Shown: positions 30,419 through 31,391 of the stretch, one piece after another
How the letters are laid out: each line of letters starts with the position of its first letter
How positions within the stretch are numbered: the first letter of the stretch is position 1
Virus record (IMG/VR): IMGVR_UViG_3300021379_001448
Span: 1 to 31,391 of that record
Origin: a virus
Reading direction: 5' to 3' (one strand)
DNA: 31,391 bases
Made by a program: the position numbers and the translations under genes
Notes under the pieces: model-generated
The model's input: only the letters and a program-made list of their open reading frames with translations
Told to the model about the DNA's origin: nothing
Databases searched by the model: none

Positions 30419-30697
30419 ATGCGCCATGCGAATGATGGCTTTGTCACAGAAGACATAAAAGCGCATAAAAAAACTGTTTATGAAAAAACAAATAATGAGT
30501 TAAAAAGTTTAGGATTTGCTAGTAATGAAATTGAACTAATCCAAAAAAAAATAATTCCTAAACACATACGTCAACATGAAGAAATATTTCATTGTGACTT
30601 TCAAACAAGAGCAAAAGTAAAAAGTGAATGTAAAGAGCTGTATAGGCGAATAATGATTACACGATATCGTAGATTGCGTGACTTTTTAGAAAATTAG
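30419..30697 (+). CDS. Small basic protein under LexA-type control
   Basis: 92 residues from ATG 30419. A GTG at 30359 would extend it by 20 codons, but that stretch contains the promoter and the SOS-type box, so it is rejected. The ribosome site is weak. The protein is highly helical and basic, with KAHKKTVYEKTNNELKSLGF, KHIRQHEEIFH and RRIMITRYRRLRDFL. Small LexA-controlled phage genes of this kind often encode antirepressors (as in coliphage 186 Tum). Here that is only an analogy. The alternative is a small DNA-binding virion protein. Confidence 0.6.
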   Translation: MRHANDGFVTEDIKAHKKTVYEKTNNELKSLGFASNEIELIQKKIIPKHIRQHEEIFHCDFQTRAKVKSECKELYRRIMITRYRRLRDFLEN

Positions 30698-30700
30698 TCT

Positions 30701-30759
30701 CTGGCCCAAAACTATGCAAAATGAAGATTACAAAAAAACTAAAGGGAGTTGTGGGCCAG
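30701..30759. terminator. Long hairpin after the small SOS-box gene
   Basis: CTGGCCCAAAAC (30701-30712) pairs with GTTGTGGGCCAG (30748-30759) with a single mismatch around a 35-base loop. It begins four bases after the stop of the SOS-box gene. There is no T-run, so it would be a rho-dependent or processing structure rather than a classical terminator. Confidence 0.45.
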
Positions 30760-30837
30760 ATGTGTGTGATGAGATATAGATTATTATACTATTTTTGGCC
30801 ATAGAATAACAAATGTTTTTTATGATGTGGATGTTTG

Positions 30838-30857
30838 TGGGGCAAATGAATGCCCCA
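30838..30857. terminator. Convergent hairpin between the two operons
   Basis: TGGGGCA (30838-30844) pairs with TGCCCCA (30851-30857) around AATGAA, flanked by a T-rich left and A-rich right side that add about four more pairs with one mismatch. It lies between converging genes. Neither strand ends in a T-run after the stem, so termination is uncertain. Confidence 0.45.
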
Positions 30858-30895
30858 AAAAAACGTTAGCGATCTCTTTTCCTAAATTTATTTTA

Positions 30896-31391
30896 CTATT
30901 TATTAACAAATAATATCAATTCTTTTTTACTCTTTAATAATGTGCTTATTTCATGGTACGCTTGCACGTCTTTATTCTTAATACCTATACATCCCCTAGT
31001 GCCTTCCACGCCACCGTCAGGATGTATTAACAGTTTTGATCTATTAGTTTGAAATTGTGGAATAAGTTTAGCTACCCATGGGTATTGGGTACCGGTATAA
31101 CGCTCTGTTTTACCTTTAATCGGCTTTAATTTATAGCACTTATTTATTTTGTATTTACCTTTAGGCAATGCCCCCAATCCATATTTGCCACTTACACAAG
31201 AATATTTATTTTGTCCTATACATAAGAACCCAAGTTTAGCATTTGCAAAGGTATCTTGAACGTTAAACAATAGATCGTATTTTAAAGGGGTCGAATTCGA
31301 CTGGTTTATATTAGATTCAGTTTTAGTCGTGACTATTTTGGAATTCGTTAAGTTTTGGTCATTTACCGTTTTTTTTTTTAGTTTATCGATC
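30896..31391 (-). CDS. L,D-transpeptidase-like lysis domain, fused in frame to holin-like protein
   Basis: Open frame running off the right end into the start of the window. Using the 11-A tract it joins the holin-like N-terminus after residue 149, giving 306 residues. The linker (about 150-195) is Asn/Thr/Ser-rich. The domain carries KLLIHPDGGVEGTRGCIGI, with H265 and nucleophile-like C276 of the fused protein, the YkuD/DUF5675-like H-x(n)-G-C layout. It should act on peptidoglycan or peptide crosslinks. The domain has no methionine codon at all and no ribosome site before the only near TTG (31270), so independent translation is improbable. TAG stop at 30896-30898. This entry is partial at its 5' end; the rest is at 111-563. 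Confidence 0.75.
   Translation of the reverse strand, partial: IDKLKKKTVNDQNLTNSKIVTTKTESNINQSNSTPLKYDLLFNVQDTFANAKLGFLCIGQNKYSCVSGKYGLGALPKGKYKINKCYKLKPIKGKTERYTGTQYPWVAKLIPQFQTNRSKLLIHPDGGVEGTRGCIGIKNKDVQAYHEISTLLKSKKELILFVNK
31253..31391. repeat. Terminal direct repeat, right copy (11-T version)
   Basis: This is the second copy of the terminal repeat, 139 bases long because the T-run at 31369-31379 has 11 bases. Collapsing the copies gives a circle of 31,252 or 31,253 bases. The extra base keeps the minus-strand frame open from the holin-like gene into the lysis domain. Confidence 0.95.

Noticed and set aside
30722-30805. 27-codon plus-strand frame starting ATG
   Set aside because: No ribosome site, runs through the long hairpin, and has no recognisable character.

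Overview
The window is an almost complete, circularly closed genome of a small AT-rich tailed phage, most likely a podovirus. The first 138 bases recur as the last 139, so the unit is about 31.25 kb. The two copies differ only in one homopolymer (10 versus 11 T). No integrase, tail-tube, tape-measure or sheath gene is visible. The three Gln/Lys-rich proteins beside the tail genes look like ejection proteins, as in P22- or T7-type short-tailed phages. The host is probably a Gram-negative, perhaps an AT-rich gammaproteobacterium. The reasons are a lipobox lipoprotein, a DapF homologue, a peptidoglycan-type lysis enzyme and a CTGT-N8-ACAG LexA-type box. This host call is inference.

Layout. (1) Positions 6854 down to 1, continuing across the junction to 30896 (minus strand): a ParB-like protein, several small membrane or unknown proteins, a putative small terminase, the large terminase, a zinc-ribbon protein, an SNase-like nuclease, and a holin-like protein whose frame runs into an L,D-transpeptidase-like lysis domain when the poly-A tract has 11 bases. 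(2) 6907-14285 (plus strand): early/replication region. It holds two copies of one operator-promoter, a DUF4116-repeat protein, a 50-residue ribbon-helix-helix repressor, a Rad52-type annealing protein, a small lipoprotein, SSB, an initiator gene with internal iterons and an AT-rich palindrome, membrane and coiled-coil proteins, a diaminopimelate epimerase and a RusA-type resolvase. (3) 27905 down to 14257 (minus strand): head and tail genes in one tightly packed operon (scaffold, major capsid, decoration, fibre, connector, tail hub, cupin-like protein, three ejection proteins, collar fibre), ending in a second envelope module (membrane proteins and a permuted NlpC/P60-like enzyme). (4) 28032-30697 (plus strand): portal, a basic protein, and a small gene behind the LexA-type box.

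How it may work: the ribbon-helix-helix protein probably represses the two rightward early promoters. The initiator, SSB, annealing protein and resolvase replicate and recombine DNA, the leftward operons build and package virions, and the holin/lysis ORF ends the cycle. The absence of an integrase, with an iteron-bearing initiator, a ParB-like gene, a small repressor and an SOS-type box, would fit a phage-plasmid lifestyle, but this is not shown. Most genes overlap or abut. No gene-free stretch exceeds 300 bases. The longest, 10358-10623, holds a candidate small RNA, a terminator and promoters. The next, 30698-30895, holds two hairpins. I saw no tRNA, rRNA, CRISPR array or insertion sequence.
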